Under the pieces are notes generated by a model that worked only from the letters and a program-made list of their open reading frames with translations, searched no databases and had not been told where the DNA came from. Both the position numbers and the translations under genes were made by a program. This document shows, piece by piece, positions 51,956-63,385 of a stretch of 64,000 bases of DNA. Position 1 is the stretch's first letter, and every line of letters begins with the position of its first letter. Origin of the DNA: Plectrocnemia conspersa (taxonomy: Eukaryota; Arthropoda; Insecta; Trichoptera; Polycentropodidae); NCBI GenBank assembly GCA_009617715.1, contig VTFK01000169.1, forward strand, positions 248,001-312,000, written 5' to 3'.

Positions 51956-53020
51956 GCCCATCCTAACATTGAATGTTGGGTGTAAAGAAAGAATAAAAAG
52001 TTAGTAATTGTTAATTAATTTAAGTATCCTATTCAATATAAACAAAAAATTTTATCAGTTCAATCACACATACTTTTCTTACAGATCCGTAAACGAGATG
52101 GTGTAGTTATTTCATGCTTCTGGTGGCAATCGACTCAGATATTTTTGAGAAGCTATAAGAATTGTATAAATAAAGGAGCATTGGTAAATTAAATTTGTAC
52201 TTAAAGCCACTGATATATAATTATATAAGTAAATAATGTAATGTATAAATACTTTAATTTTAAATGTTAGTCTTAATAAATCCTCTATACTTATTTAAGT
52301 TATAGAAATAAAGAAAAAAAATATATATCCAAACACATAAACTTTATATTGTTTGTAGTTATATTAATTTAAATAGTTTACTGAATATGTAAATTAAGAA
52401 TATGTTTTTAATAATTTAGTTATTTTTTTAAGACTTTATGAAAATAAGTTTATTAACAAAGCGCAAATGTGGTTTAGTAATTTGCATACACCAAAACGGT
52501 TCAATAGATTGCGTTTGCTTTTTAAGGCATTAGACACAAATTGATACACTAAAATAGTTATTTATAACAAAATTACACTATTACACTAATTCAGTTTTAA
52601 TATATATACTATGAAAATATAACGTCCACGAAATAGTAAGTACACATATTTATTAAAACATATTCTTATGAAGTGAGGTTATTTATTATTGAAAAATTTT
52701 GAATATCTTATGTGAACGACCTAGTTCTATTATTAGTTAATTATCCTAACATTTATCCGTAACAAAAAAAATCTAGGTAAACCTTATTTGTGATGATCGA
52801 TGGAAATTATAAAAACAATTTATGAAAACCACTAATTTAAATTTCCCAGATACGAATAAATTGAAAAATATTTAAAGGTCAGTTTAAAATCAGGTCTTTT
52901 AGGTATATATTAGGTAAAATATACGTTAAATTAGCGTTATATGGTAATGAAAGCAATACTGTAAAATATATTTTTTTCTCAGTACTTAATGCTTTCGCGA
53001 ATGAACACTAAAATTTTCAT
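51956..53020. other. Intron, no gene
   Basis: This is AT-rich intron with nothing recognisable. The preceding gap at 50398-51689 is also intron and includes a GC-richer block at about 50990-51230, open on both strands for just over 60 codons but without a known domain. Confidence 0.5.
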
Positions 53021-53108
53021 TGCATATAAAATATGTAACTATTGTCTACTTATTTTAATAAATACACATGCATATAAAATATGTAACTATTGTCTACTTA
53101 TTTTAATA
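53021..53108. repeat. 48-bp tandem duplication
   Basis: A 40-bp string starting TGCATATAAAATATGTAACT is exactly repeated at 53021-53060 and 53069-53108, a period of 48 bp. As the period is a multiple of 3, the overlapping open frame repeats AYKICNYCLLILI, but there is no other sign that it is translated. The identity of the copies suggests a recent duplication. Confidence 0.9.
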
Positions 53109-54099
53109 ATTAAAAATAAGCTACACTTATTATGTTACATATCTATATTGTATACAAGATATCTGTGTTATGAAAAAAATTTAGATGAATCGCTTCAAAT
53201 TATTTCAGTACCTGTGAAAAGAATTAAGATAGTTGCTCAGTTAAATAGCGATATAGGTGCCTAGTCAGTTTATTATTGCATCTAGAACACCAAAATTTGT
53301 TGGCAGATGGAAATATTAAAACAAAAATAACGTTTATGATCAAGTGTTAAATAATACGATACAACTATAAACAAAACGCGAGCGCAGCCGGGCACGAAGG
53401 CTAATGTATAAATAAAATATAGCTAAAGGTGTTTTAAAGAATTTAATCATATTTTTTTTCAAAGTACGCGTTTTTTTACAGCAAAACATAAAATAATTAA
53501 ATAAATTATAATTTCCCCCGCGCATTTCCCGGAACTCCCCTCTTTGTTCTCGCGAGCAAATTTTTTAATTAAAACCTCCTAATTTATTTTAAAGAACATT
53601 TACGCCTTTTCAGATACGGACGAATTGCCGCTTCCTGTGTTTCACGCCGGAAGTCATAAAATAACTTGCCTCCTTGGAGCAAGTCCGAAAGTAAGCAAGA
53701 AAAAAATCAAGTTATTAAAAATCTCGTTCGTTTATAGTCGGGTCTTACGAAAGCAATCTTAAGGCAGTTAAAGTTCACGCTAGTTGTTCATGTTGTTAAA
53801 AATTCAAAGACCATGAATAATTACGCCTTAATATATTTTTTTAAATAAAAAAACATATCACTATGATCAATAACTAATCAATTTTTTATTTTTTTAATTC
53901 GTTTGGCAACTGTTTTAATTTATAAGTAGACATTAGTTAATTTTACTTATAGAAAATATTAATTTACAGCCATTGCTAAATGTCATTTATGAATTGACCT
54001 AATCATTTTAAAAGGTATATGATATATCAGATGCTTAATTTGTTAGTGACCTTTAAACCATATATTAATTTATTTATTTTAAACTAATCTTTACCACGG

Positions 54100-54107
54100 A
54101 TTTAAAT
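54100..54107. repeat. Left 8-bp target duplication of the hAT element
   Basis: ATTTAAAT directly before CAGGGCTGTGG is identical to 54455-54462 directly after CCACAGCCCTG. An 8-bp duplication is diagnostic of hAT-superfamily insertion. Confidence 0.93.
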
Positions 54108-54454
54108 CAGGGCTGTGGAGTCGTTAAAAAAAAACACGACTCCGACTCCGACTCCGATTCCGATTTTCACCAATAACACGACTCCACTCCGACTCCGACT
54201 CCAACTCCGACTCCGACTCAAAAAAGTTTAATTTTATCAGGTATTTTTGGTGTTCTTCTACACGTTTTATATGCATACGCTATACACATTCATTATTACG
54301 CATTTAAAATTTCATAATTTAAAAAAATGCATTTTATATAAAAAATGGTCGGGGTCGCTCATTTTTCACGACTCCGACTCCGACTCCAACTCCGGCCAAA
54401 ACACCACGACTCCACGACTCCAACTCCGACTCCGACTCCGACTCCACAGCCCTG
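54108..54454. mobile_element. Non-autonomous hAT element, 347 bp
   Basis: The element starts CAGGGCTGTGGAGTCG and ends CGACTCCACAGCCCTG, perfect terminal inverted repeats of 16 bp bounded by 8-bp duplications. Inside each end is an array of GACTCC-type hexamers (about 54144-54220 and 54367-54445) with a few GATTCC, AACTCC and GGCC variants. The middle is AT-rich and non-coding, so it must be mobilised by a transposase supplied elsewhere. Subterminal hexamer arrays are typical transposase-binding sites in hAT elements. Both arrays run as GACTCC on the plus strand, so they are direct and not mirrored. That is unusual given the inverted termini. Confidence 0.93.
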
Positions 54455-54462
54455 ATTTAAAT
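54455..54462. repeat. Right 8-bp target duplication of the hAT element
   Basis: ATTTAAAT is identical to 54100-54107. Confidence 0.93.
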
Positions 54463-55562
54463 ATTAGTATGATACTTTAATTAGGTGCTGAAACTCTATT
54501 ACTTTACCATTTGGCAATTTATACATATGTCTAGTATTATATCTTAATTATTGCTAACTATTTAAAGATATTATGATGCAATTGTTATATTTTTTATATT
54601 TGTAATACTTTTGGTTATTATATTTATAATTAGTTTTGATTAGGAAATTAAAAAAAAAGTAAAACGAAAAACTGTTTAAATTGTCTTAATTATAAATTCT
54701 GTTTATTCAGATTTTTTAGTTTATTTTAAATTTAATAAACAGTAAAATATATTGTCTAGTCTATATAAATTTTATTTTTAAAATTAATATAAATATAAAA
54801 TAAACTTTTTAAGCTCTTTATTTCAATCACGTCTTGCAGACTCTTATGTTACCTAGTTCCACAATTGATCATTTTTTTACTTAAAAAATATGAACTAAAA
54901 ATAAAGCCATGCCACTCAATATTGTTTTACAATAAGTGTCTTTGGGGTTATATATCTAAAAACTATTATCGCTTAGCAGTTGAATTACCGATGCGACAAG
55001 ATAGCAGTAAGACGACGATAGCTTGAGCCGTTTTTGCACAAGATCCAGTTTGTTTGTGCGTTATCTGACATCCGACTATTGTGCGAGTCTCCCGTCGACC
55101 CTACGCTCGGATAAGCCTTTCAAATTTTGTGCACAATGAGTTTGATAAATAAATAAGATTTTCCGTAGCACGATACCCGAATTCCTTTGGTTTGAGTTTT
55201 CTTGCTAATAAATAACCTTAGCTCTCGGCTCCATGACGTACAACCCTATCTGACGCCCTCTCATCCCTGCTCCTCGCAAATATCCATTATTTCCACCCCC
55301 GTCGCTTGTATATGTATTCAACATCGAAGCTTAAAGCTCGAGCCGAAATGATACGTCCCTCAAGTGGCAACCGTTTACATAATGTTGATTTTTTAAAATA
55401 CGAGTCTAAATTTTAAATCATACTTAAAAAAAAGGTTTAAATCTCTTCTTTTTAAATATGAATGTAAAAGCTCAATATTTTTTTGTTGATACTGCCCTTT
55501 AATTACTTGGAAAAGTACTTTATTGAGTAGACGCTACACTGAATTGTATCTAACGTTTCGAT
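54463..55562. other. Intron, no gene
   Basis: This is AT-rich intron with a CpG-bearing, GC-richer island at about 55000-55400. No exon or element is recognised. Confidence 0.5.
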
Positions 55563-56025
55563 TCAAAAGGCACTAGGATACAAATACGGATCCCTTTTAT
55601 AGAGACATCCCAATTTTTTTTTAATTCTTTTCAACAAGAAGTAGTTTTTTTCACTCGGATTTCGGACAATGGAGCAATGAAATATTTGAGTACGAACTAG
55701 CATATAGTACAGAAAGCGAATTGGCAATACATTATTAAAATTACATATTCCGCATAACAACACCGGGCATCTTGGATGCCTTATCGCAAACTTTTGCGAT
55801 GTGCATAGAAAATTTTCATTGTTCAAACACTACTTTCAAGTCACCGACGGATTTATTTTTGCTATAAATACATCTCCTTAAGCTGTGAGAAAATTCCGTC
55901 GGGAAAAGGGAAATAGAAAATGTGATAACGTGACACTTGGCGATGTTGAAAGGTAGTCGATTGTCGATCGACCATCTCCACAGCGACTCCAGGTCTTTCT
56001 GTAAAGAAAGTAAATCCGAAAGATT
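55563..56025 (-). mobile_element. Jockey/CR1-like LINE fossil: RT C-terminal part
   Basis: On the minus strand from about 56020 the frame reads LSDLLSLQKDLESLWRWSID, NRLPFNIAKCHVITFSI and later SVGDLKVVFEQ, then HIAKVCDKASKMPGVVMRN. After a frame change near 55740 it reads FLYYMLVRTQIFHC, SIVRNPSEKNYFLLKRIKKK and LGCLYKRD. These are successive blocks of the Jockey-type RT after the FADD motif (Q-DL--L--W, LN--KC, DLGV-FD, L-RS-LEY-S-VW-P). Stops and at least one frameshift are present, and the catalytic boxes are absent. It is a 5'-truncated or broken copy, immediately beside a mariner-like fossil on the other strand. Confidence 0.78.
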
Positions 56026-56084
56026 TAAAGCTGCAAACTCACAAGATCTACAAAACCCACAAGAAGATTTTTTTTAATTGATTG

Positions 56085-56510
56085 ATTGAGCACTAACAAA
56101 TAATGTTGAATAAATGAAAATTTCTTGGTCATGTAATTTCAAAAAATGCGAATCAGAATTGGCTACCAAGATCATGTGATTTGCCACCATGCGACTTTTT
56201 ACTTTTAGGATTTTTGAGGCTATATGTGTATGCTAATAAGCCAAAAACAATCACAGAGCTTAAGGCGGAGTTCCTATCTGTTATTGCCACAATAACACTT
56301 CAATTATGCAACGATGTTATCTCAAATTTCATCAAAAGAGCAAGAGTTTGCAAGGAAAGCCGTGGTGCGCATTTGTCTTAAATTTCAATATATACATAGT
56401 CAGAACATTTTTTTTATATTGAAATCTAAATATTACTATTTTTAAAATAAATAATGTGTTTAATTAAAAAAATAAAAAAAACGCTCGTATTGGGACACTT
56501 TATTTTTATG
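56085..56510 (+). mobile_element. mariner-like transposase C-terminus
   Basis: The plus-strand frame from about 56112 reads KFLGHVISKNANQNWLPRSC, DLPPCDFLLLGFLRLYVYAN, KPKTITELKAEF, ending VCKESRGAHLS and a stop at 56379-56381. This is the end of the DDE catalytic domain of mariner-type (IS630-Tc1-mariner) transposases. The PP-CDF Asp is the third catalytic acidic residue, preceded by the NWPPRSCDL-type block and followed by the usual GGHL-like terminus (here GAHL). Downstream, TATTGGGACACTTTATTTTT (56490-56509) may be the terminal repeat. The N-terminus and the first two catalytic Asp regions are missing, so it is dead. Confidence 0.78.
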
Positions 56511-57090
56511 GCTTTATTTTGTATAACTTGAGGTTTATGGAAATTAGTATTATTCGCGTTATTTTGACAAGTGTGATTTGTGACGATTCTGCCAACTAAA
56601 TAACAAAATGTCATACATTCTGAATATTTCGCGTTTTATTGACTAATTACAGTATCTCTATCGTAAGATTTAATTCGAAATATAAATAGTATTCAGCTCA
56701 GTTTTCAAGTTTACATAAATCGATTTCTCACTTGCCCATAGACGCCTAACTAAACTGTAGATTAGAGCGAACCTTTCCAATCAAATCAAACCGCTCCGTT
56801 CCGTTTGACGAAATCCAGCCCTGGACATTCATCAGGCTGCCGATTTAACGCAAAAGTGTTAATGGCCGAATTAAATGAGCATTCAAATTGGATATAGCCG
56901 CCAAAGTCCGGCGGAGCCAAACTCGCCGGGCAAACAACGACCGGGCGAAAAAAGGGGCGCCCCTGAATTACGAGCGCCCGGGGTCCCGTTACAGACCGCA
57001 CCGCCGATTCGTAGTTGCGTCGCCTCGGTTAATTACGTACGTAACTCGAATCGGGACGGCCTCGTTTCAATTTGAACACACGAGAGTAGA

Positions 57091-57111
57091 GAGCGAAAGA
57101 GAGAGAGAGAC
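57091..57111. repeat. GA-rich run (GAGA-like)
   Basis: GAGCGAAAGAGAGAGAGAGA lies at the edge of the 56770-57300 island. GA runs bind GAGA-type factors in insects. A role here is inference. Confidence 0.5.
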
Positions 57112-59034
57112 CTTTTACGATTGAATTATAAGTTTGGCCCCGAGTCGAGTTTGAAAACGTACGAGAAACGGGGCTTTACCGTGTACGTTTCGAAACTTTT
57201 ACACCCTCGTATACTATAATGAGTCGTAATAAAGTCGGTTGCGATATGGGAGCAAAGTGCGTCCCCGTCGATATGGGAAATTTTATAATTTATATGGTAT
57301 AACTAACTACGAGCCTGGTAGGAGTTATTTACGATCAATTAGCTATAAAGTGGGTTTCTAGCGTTATATTGCTAATATTTTTTTTATACACACAATTAAT
57401 TTCTTTATTTACTAACTGAGAGTTTCTGTTCCTAGACTTCCTGGAACAGCTCTTAAAAAATAGTGTAAGAATTATATTTAAAAAAGTATAATCAAGTATT
57501 TTATTCGATGAAAAATAAACAGATACTTTATAAAAAACATGTAAATGAACCAAAAAATTTAATTAATAATAATATATTTAAATATTTTTTTAATGCGATT
57601 AAAATATACTATCAAAAATGATTCACGTAAATCCCTTAAAAATATGGACACTATTATTTTACCCTATTATTTATTATTTCTACTACTAATGCACTCATCT
57701 TTTTGAATATAATTCACAAAAAATAATAGGTATAATAATTAAATTTGCTAATTTATTTATCATATTGATTTAACACTTATTTTTAAAAAAATAGTTAAAC
57801 GTGACTAAGTTTATAAATCGAGGCATATAACAAAATTAAAAAGGAATAAATGGTGTTTACGTATACTTTTAAAGCGTAAATCGAAGGACAAGTGTATGTA
57901 TCCACTTGCTGCATGACACAGCCGCAATGCAGTTATCAAAGTTCTAATCAGTTATTAAGCTCTTGTCATAAATTATTCCTTAAGAAAAGTGAAAAAATCG
58001 TTACCGTATTTGGATTTGAAAGGATTAATACTTTAAATGCATTTTAAATAAAATAAAAAAAATTGCTTAGTCAAATTTTCTTAATTAAAAAGTCATATAT
58101 TTTTTAACTATAAAAATATTTTCTAATGATAAAATTTTAATTTATACATTTTTATTTTATAAAATTTTTAAGATTTTAAAAATTTTATAAATTAAGCAAT
58201 TACTTTCCGAATATTATTACACAAACTAAAAATTCAAGAAATTTACTAAAGTAAAAAAAAGAGAGTCTTAAGCCCTAGGATTCTAAATAGTTTTGTGAAG
58301 CAAAAATCCTAGCGGCAGCCCAAATCAGATATTGTAAACTTCGTTACATAGAATTATCTGTAGTAAATTTCTAATATTCTTATTTTAAAAACTTAAATCT
58401 TTAAGCGTCAAACTGTAGGACATGATTTGATTTTGATACCCGGGGTACTGTCACATAATATAACTTTGCAGCAGTTCAAAAGTCATTTTTAGGAGCTTCT
58501 CATGTTATAAAAATAAGTTAACAAAATAGCTAAAGTTGGCCAAACCATGCATTAAAAATTGAGAAAATTTGTATTCAATCGAACAAGTCAACTGATGTGT
58601 ATAATTGCAGTTGGCTGTTCATATTTGTAAAATAAATTAAGGGGGGAAAAAATTATAAGAATTTTTATTTGGTGAGCTACTAGAGTTGTCTAAATAAATT
58701 TATGTTTTTAGTCACATTAAAGACCTTTTTAAACATAAATAAGAATGAATTTAATAGCTCAATTAGCCTCAATGGTGCCCCTAGAATGCTATGAAAAAAC
58801 TCTGATTTTTTTTAATATGTCAAGACAGAAGTACCGTAAGTTATAATACTGCATGTTGTACTGTCATGCACTTGCATCTAAAACTTTGCCAGAGACTTCA
58901 AACAACACTTAACTAATGCAGTAAAGTAAAAATCTTTCAGGATTTTGCAAAAAAAAGATGCAGTTCATACGCCGTTTTTAAATTGGATGAAAAGATTTTA
59001 AAATTTCTAACAAAATATAACTGTGATTTAGCCT

Positions 59035-59080
59035 CTGCATATATTTGTGCATATATTCTGCATATATTTGTGTATTTATT
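59035..59080. repeat. 23-bp tandem repeat, two units
   Basis: CTGCATATATTTGTG begins both units (59035-59057 and 59058-59080), with small differences after it. It is a minor local duplication. Confidence 0.7.
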
Positions 59081-60941
59081 TGCTGAGATTTAATTTTTTT
59101 TGTTAATAAAAAAATATTATTAACAGTAGCAAGTGTATGTAATTTATTGACCAAAAAAAATAATTATAGTCATTGAATATACATCGGTACTGACAAAAAA
59201 GCTTAGTATAAATGAACTTATGTACAAAAGACAAAAATCAAAATAAATTATATATAATAAAATACCTCTTCAAATTATGATACAAAAAAAATATATAATT
59301 AATCGGAAACATTCTCGGGCGGCCAAAAGGTGAAACTTTTACAAAGTTAAGGCACGGAAACTAAGGGGTCGATAATTAATGATGTTGATAAAGCACCACC
59401 ACTATCCCATTATTGTTCTACGAACTTGGCTCTTAAGACTACTGATTTCGGTCGAGTCTAGAAAGTTGCTTAAGATGACGTGACAAAATTCTTGCGAGCT
59501 TTCTTGTTTTTGCCATAATTCGTTTCATACAAACTCGTTTTTTTTTCATCCACTGAAAGGGCTAAAGGCGTTTAGATTTTTTGCCAGTTTACAAATCTTG
59601 CGTCATATGTCTTATCTTAACTTTTACAAATGTAAAACGACAAAAGTGGCGTGATCCGCAAGGTGATGGGTTGATAATCTAACCAAAGTGGTTGATAATC
59701 CAACCAAAATAAAATAATATAAATATATTTATTAATAAAAATAAAACTAATCTGTGCATTAACTACTGATTTTTCTGATATAGATAATAACTAGTTTTAA
59801 AATAATGCTATTGTTGTTAATAAATTGATGTAAATGTTTTAAATGTGAATTAGATTGAATGGTTAAAGTACCGATGCATATTTATTAGTTTTTAACGAAC
59901 CACATAGAATCGCGTTAAGAGGTTGTTAACAAGTTCAAATTTATTACGATATTATATATTGAAAAGAAATGGGATAACGTCTAAAATTGTGATTTTTCAT
60001 ATTGCAAAATTAAAACTTATTTACTTTAATTTGATTACACTACTAAATGATTTTAAGAATCTACAAATTATGAAATAGGTACAAACACATTGCAATATTA
60101 TATTTTATTTTCCTTAAGATATACTGAAAAAAAGTATTAAAATATTTTAACAGTAAAACAGTAAGATGAATAATGAATGTTCTATTTTTACCTTTTTAAA
60201 AAAACTTTTTAGTGATCATTTTGATTAAATAGTCAGACATTATATAGGTGTTTTTATTATACTAAATTGGGAATGGCTCTTGGATTCTCAATATATGAAT
60301 AGTAAAAAAATATTATTATACATATATTGCAGTGTTATAATTATAAATTATATTACTGGCATTAGTTTTTACAAGTTGTTCATTTTATGATAAATACAGA
60401 TTATTAATAAAATAAAAATTTAATCGATGCTTTAATATCCCTAGCGCATTAAATTTAATTTAAAAGTATTTTATTAGCAAAATTTATATTTATATAAAAA
60501 ATACACATTCTATAATAGTAAAAATAAAAGTGAAGATTATACACTTCACTATCATTTTTATGCTAGTATTTCAAATCACTCATAATCCTAGGTTGCATTG
60601 TACTCTTCTAAATTACTAAAAGTTTGTATTTTATTAAATATTAAAAGAATATTTTATTAAAATTTATAAGGATTCATTTTAAATAAATCATTTCATTAGT
60701 AATTAAACACGCTTATATAAATCATGAAAAATATTCTGTTTTGAAAATCTTTAAATTTCTCCTATCGAAATATCTAGTAATAAATATAAATACGTAAATA
60801 TTATTTATCAATTTGCGATATTACGCATCCTGAACAAATTCAGCGATATTAAATTTTCAACATATTTGCTGTGGTATATTATAAAGTATGCGACTGAGGC
60901 GAAATGAATAGTAGACGTCTATGAGAAAAATTGCAAAATAC

Positions 60942-61074
60942 CTGTACAAAGGTTTCCCTCCGCTCTCCCTGTACCACAACACCATATAAACTCTGTCTTC
61001 TCTTATTTCAGGTTCGATGTTGCACGGCAGGGTGGCCGTTCTTCCAAGAACAGCATCCACGTCTATCCGTGACA
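60942..61074 (-). CDS. Side-family Ig receptor, exon coding the first half of the V domain
   Basis: The exon is 133 bp on the minus strand. The acceptor is TTATTTTTCAG (AG at 61076-61075) and the donor is GTATTT (60941-60936), a weak but usable site. It starts with two bases completing a codon begun in an upstream exon (phase 1 junction). It then reads SRIDVDAVLGRTATLPC and continues to VYMVLWYRESGGKPLY, ending with AG. AG plus the first C of the 26338 exon gives Ser, restoring a PLYS-FDVRGR junction. It holds the first Ig Cys (LPC) and the core Trp (VLW). The phase match across 34.6 kb strongly supports one gene. The signal-peptide exon is expected at higher coordinates but was not identified up to 64000. 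Confidence 0.9.
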
Positions 61075-62321
61075 CTGAAAAATAACACAAAGACCATAAA
61101 TTATTTATGTAAGTATTAGTCGGACATGTGAAAGATTAAAACGCGAGGTGGCTCTGCTATGCTCAAAATGAAACGTGTCGAAAGCGTATGAAACGTAATA
61201 TGTTATCGCGATGGAATGATGCAGTGCGCCTTGAAGATATATTTTAATAAATATTAATCTAAAAATAGTCATATACAGTTCATAGACCGACTTGACATAG
61301 ATTGTTAGCCGAAAAATATCATGGTAAAAAAAAATATGAATATACGTTACGATATTTAGCAGCACTGTCATTAATCAACGACTCATTTTTTAGTTAATTT
61401 CCGATACATTGATAGGTGATGTTATTTTTTGGTTTACAATTATGTATTGATCTAATGCTTAAATAATGTTGTATTGTGTGTAAAAAATAATATCATCAAT
61501 AAATAAAATTTTTAAAATCAAATGCTTTCTTCTTCATAAATATATTTTTATTTATGGTAAATGAAAATTCGTAAATCATTTAATAAATAGAACAGCAGAC
61601 ACTAAGGTTTAATGATAATAAATATAAATCCAATGAAAAATAAACTTTAAAATAAACATTTTTTTCTTACGATAATTAAAAATAAAAAATATTTTATTTT
61701 TCTAAAATTTGAATTAAATATAAACCACATAACAAAAGATACGTATAAAAGAAGACTTTACAAAGTTTTTTGTAGAAAAAGCCAAAGGTTCAAAAATAAT
61801 AATAAGTTTACTCATGGCAGATTGCAGCACAAGAAGCACTTTCATGAAATTCAAAGAAAAGCAATAGTATGAATCACGTCCGTGAGAAACATTACAGCAT
61901 AGTACACGCGTTAAATCTGAACATGGACACGCGTTATTTACAAACTTTTCGGTCACACGTTCTCACCCACTGCATGAGTTACGTTCAACTTTCGGGTTCA
62001 ATACCCCATCAAAAGTCAATCGCGCCGCGTGGCGCAGTCATCGTTCAAGCGATTCCGCACATTTTTCTTAGAAAGTTTCCCTCCGCCATATTTTGTACGG
62101 TCCCTTAATCTTAGTTCCGGGGGCAATGAATTTCTCCCGCGCTCCTGATTTATATTGCGTAACAAATAATGAACTTGTGCTCAGTTAGCGGATCGTAACA
62201 AGTGACCGACAAACGGCGCTAACGAACAAGTTTCCTTGACGCGGCGGGGGCAAAATCGATTTTTATGGGGCCGCAAAGCGGGGGCCGTTAATCAGTTATT
62301 GTGGTGGTTGCGACCCTGGCC

Positions 62322-62396
62322 AAGATCGTTTACAACGACCCGCCACACAATGAGCAACAGTTGCTCTGGTCGAAACTATTTCCGAGTTGATACACA
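62322..62396 (+). repeat. Island repeat, copy 1
   Basis: CAAGATCGTTTACAACGACC, then CGCCACAC, GAGCAACAGTTG and GGTCGAAACTATT, align in order with 63281-63357. The copies are roughly 80% identical by eye over about 75 bp, with short indels. The next bases diverge (GAGTTGATACACA against CATGTTACACA). Confidence 0.8.
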
Positions 62397-63280
62397 GATA
62401 CGAATTCTTCGAATACTACCTCACAAACAGGACACAGGCGAGTCAATTGGAATGCAATGCAATGGTTGCCTGATGCACTATTATGTTTTATTATTAGTAA
62501 AAAAATAAAAGAATGTAGTGTTGGGAACATAAAATATTATATACATTTGTTTTGTTTTTTTTTTATTTCAAAATAATAATATTCAAACCTTTAAAAGTAA
62601 TATAATAAATAAAATAAAATCTTGAATAAATCCATAGGCTTGAAAAATTGTAAATTGTTTCGATTTTAGTTGGGTCATAAATTTCGTTAGCCTTTAATAT
62701 TGTCTTTAGATAACGCAATAATGTCCTTTGTTAGAAAACATAATAAAAGGCAACAGATCCTATAAATGAATGTTCTATTAGTTTATTGCAATAATTTAAT
62801 GAGATCTGATGCATATTTAAAAAAATGGCGATTTATCTATATCGTGATAGTATATAGTATAGTTTTATCCCAATAAATAATTCATATATTGATACAATTA
62901 TTTTGCGTTCCTGTTCTAACAAGAGATATAATAATACAGGTAAATTATTTTTGGTGAATTAAAAGCGTGTAAACGCTTATTATTGTGCGTGTTCATTACA
63001 TATATATTTAGCATATAATTATCAATGCCTGAGTACCAGCGTTTTATATTTGTATTTATTTAATTTTGAATATGATTCAAACATATGTTTCTTTTAGTTA
63101 CGATTCACACACTGTCATTGACACATTGACGTACACCATCGTTCAATACTACCAAACTGTGATCTATTCAATGGTATCATGTGAGATTTAACATTTTTAA
63201 AATAGTTCTGCTATATCTATTCATTAATAGGTCAAACTAGGGTTAGCCATCTGCCATTATTTCAATACGACCACGGCATT

Positions 63281-63357
63281 CAAGATCATTTACAACAACC
63301 TACGCCACACAAAACGAGCAACAGTTGCCCGGTCGAAACTATTGCCATGTTACACAT
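63281..63357 (+). repeat. Island repeat, copy 2
   Basis: This is the second copy of the sequence at 62322-62396, in the same orientation and about 960 bp away, at the start of another GC-richer block. Both contain CAACAGTTG, which holds an E-box-like half and its mirror. Both are non-coding in all frames as far as I can read. Confidence 0.8.
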
Positions 63358-63367
63358 ACCGCACGAC

Positions 63368-63385
63368 TTAACCGCGCGCGGTTAA
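63368..63385. repeat. 18-bp perfect palindrome
   Basis: TTAACCGCGCGCGGTTAA is fully self-complementary. The AACCG/CGGTT halves resemble a pair of Grainyhead-type half sites or a Z-DNA-prone CG core. It lies 10 bp after copy 2 of the island repeat. Confidence 0.75.

Larger units (their letters stand above)
56511..60941. other. Large Side-family intron, 5' part (minus-strand sense)
   Basis: Next to the donor of the 60942 exon, this is AT-rich intron with GC-richer non-coding islands at about 56770-57300 (CCCGGGG at 56977, GA run at 57091) and 59300-59560. CCCGGGG also occurs at 58439. Positions 58280-58990 look like older non-AT-simple sequence with fragments suggestive of a decayed element, not identifiable by eye. 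No exon is recognised. Confidence 0.5.

Noticed and set aside
62330..62530. Minus-strand frame with a hydrophobic, signal-like start
   Set aside because: There is no donor in the required phase after the hydrophobic stretch, and the frame runs through the antisense of the island repeat.
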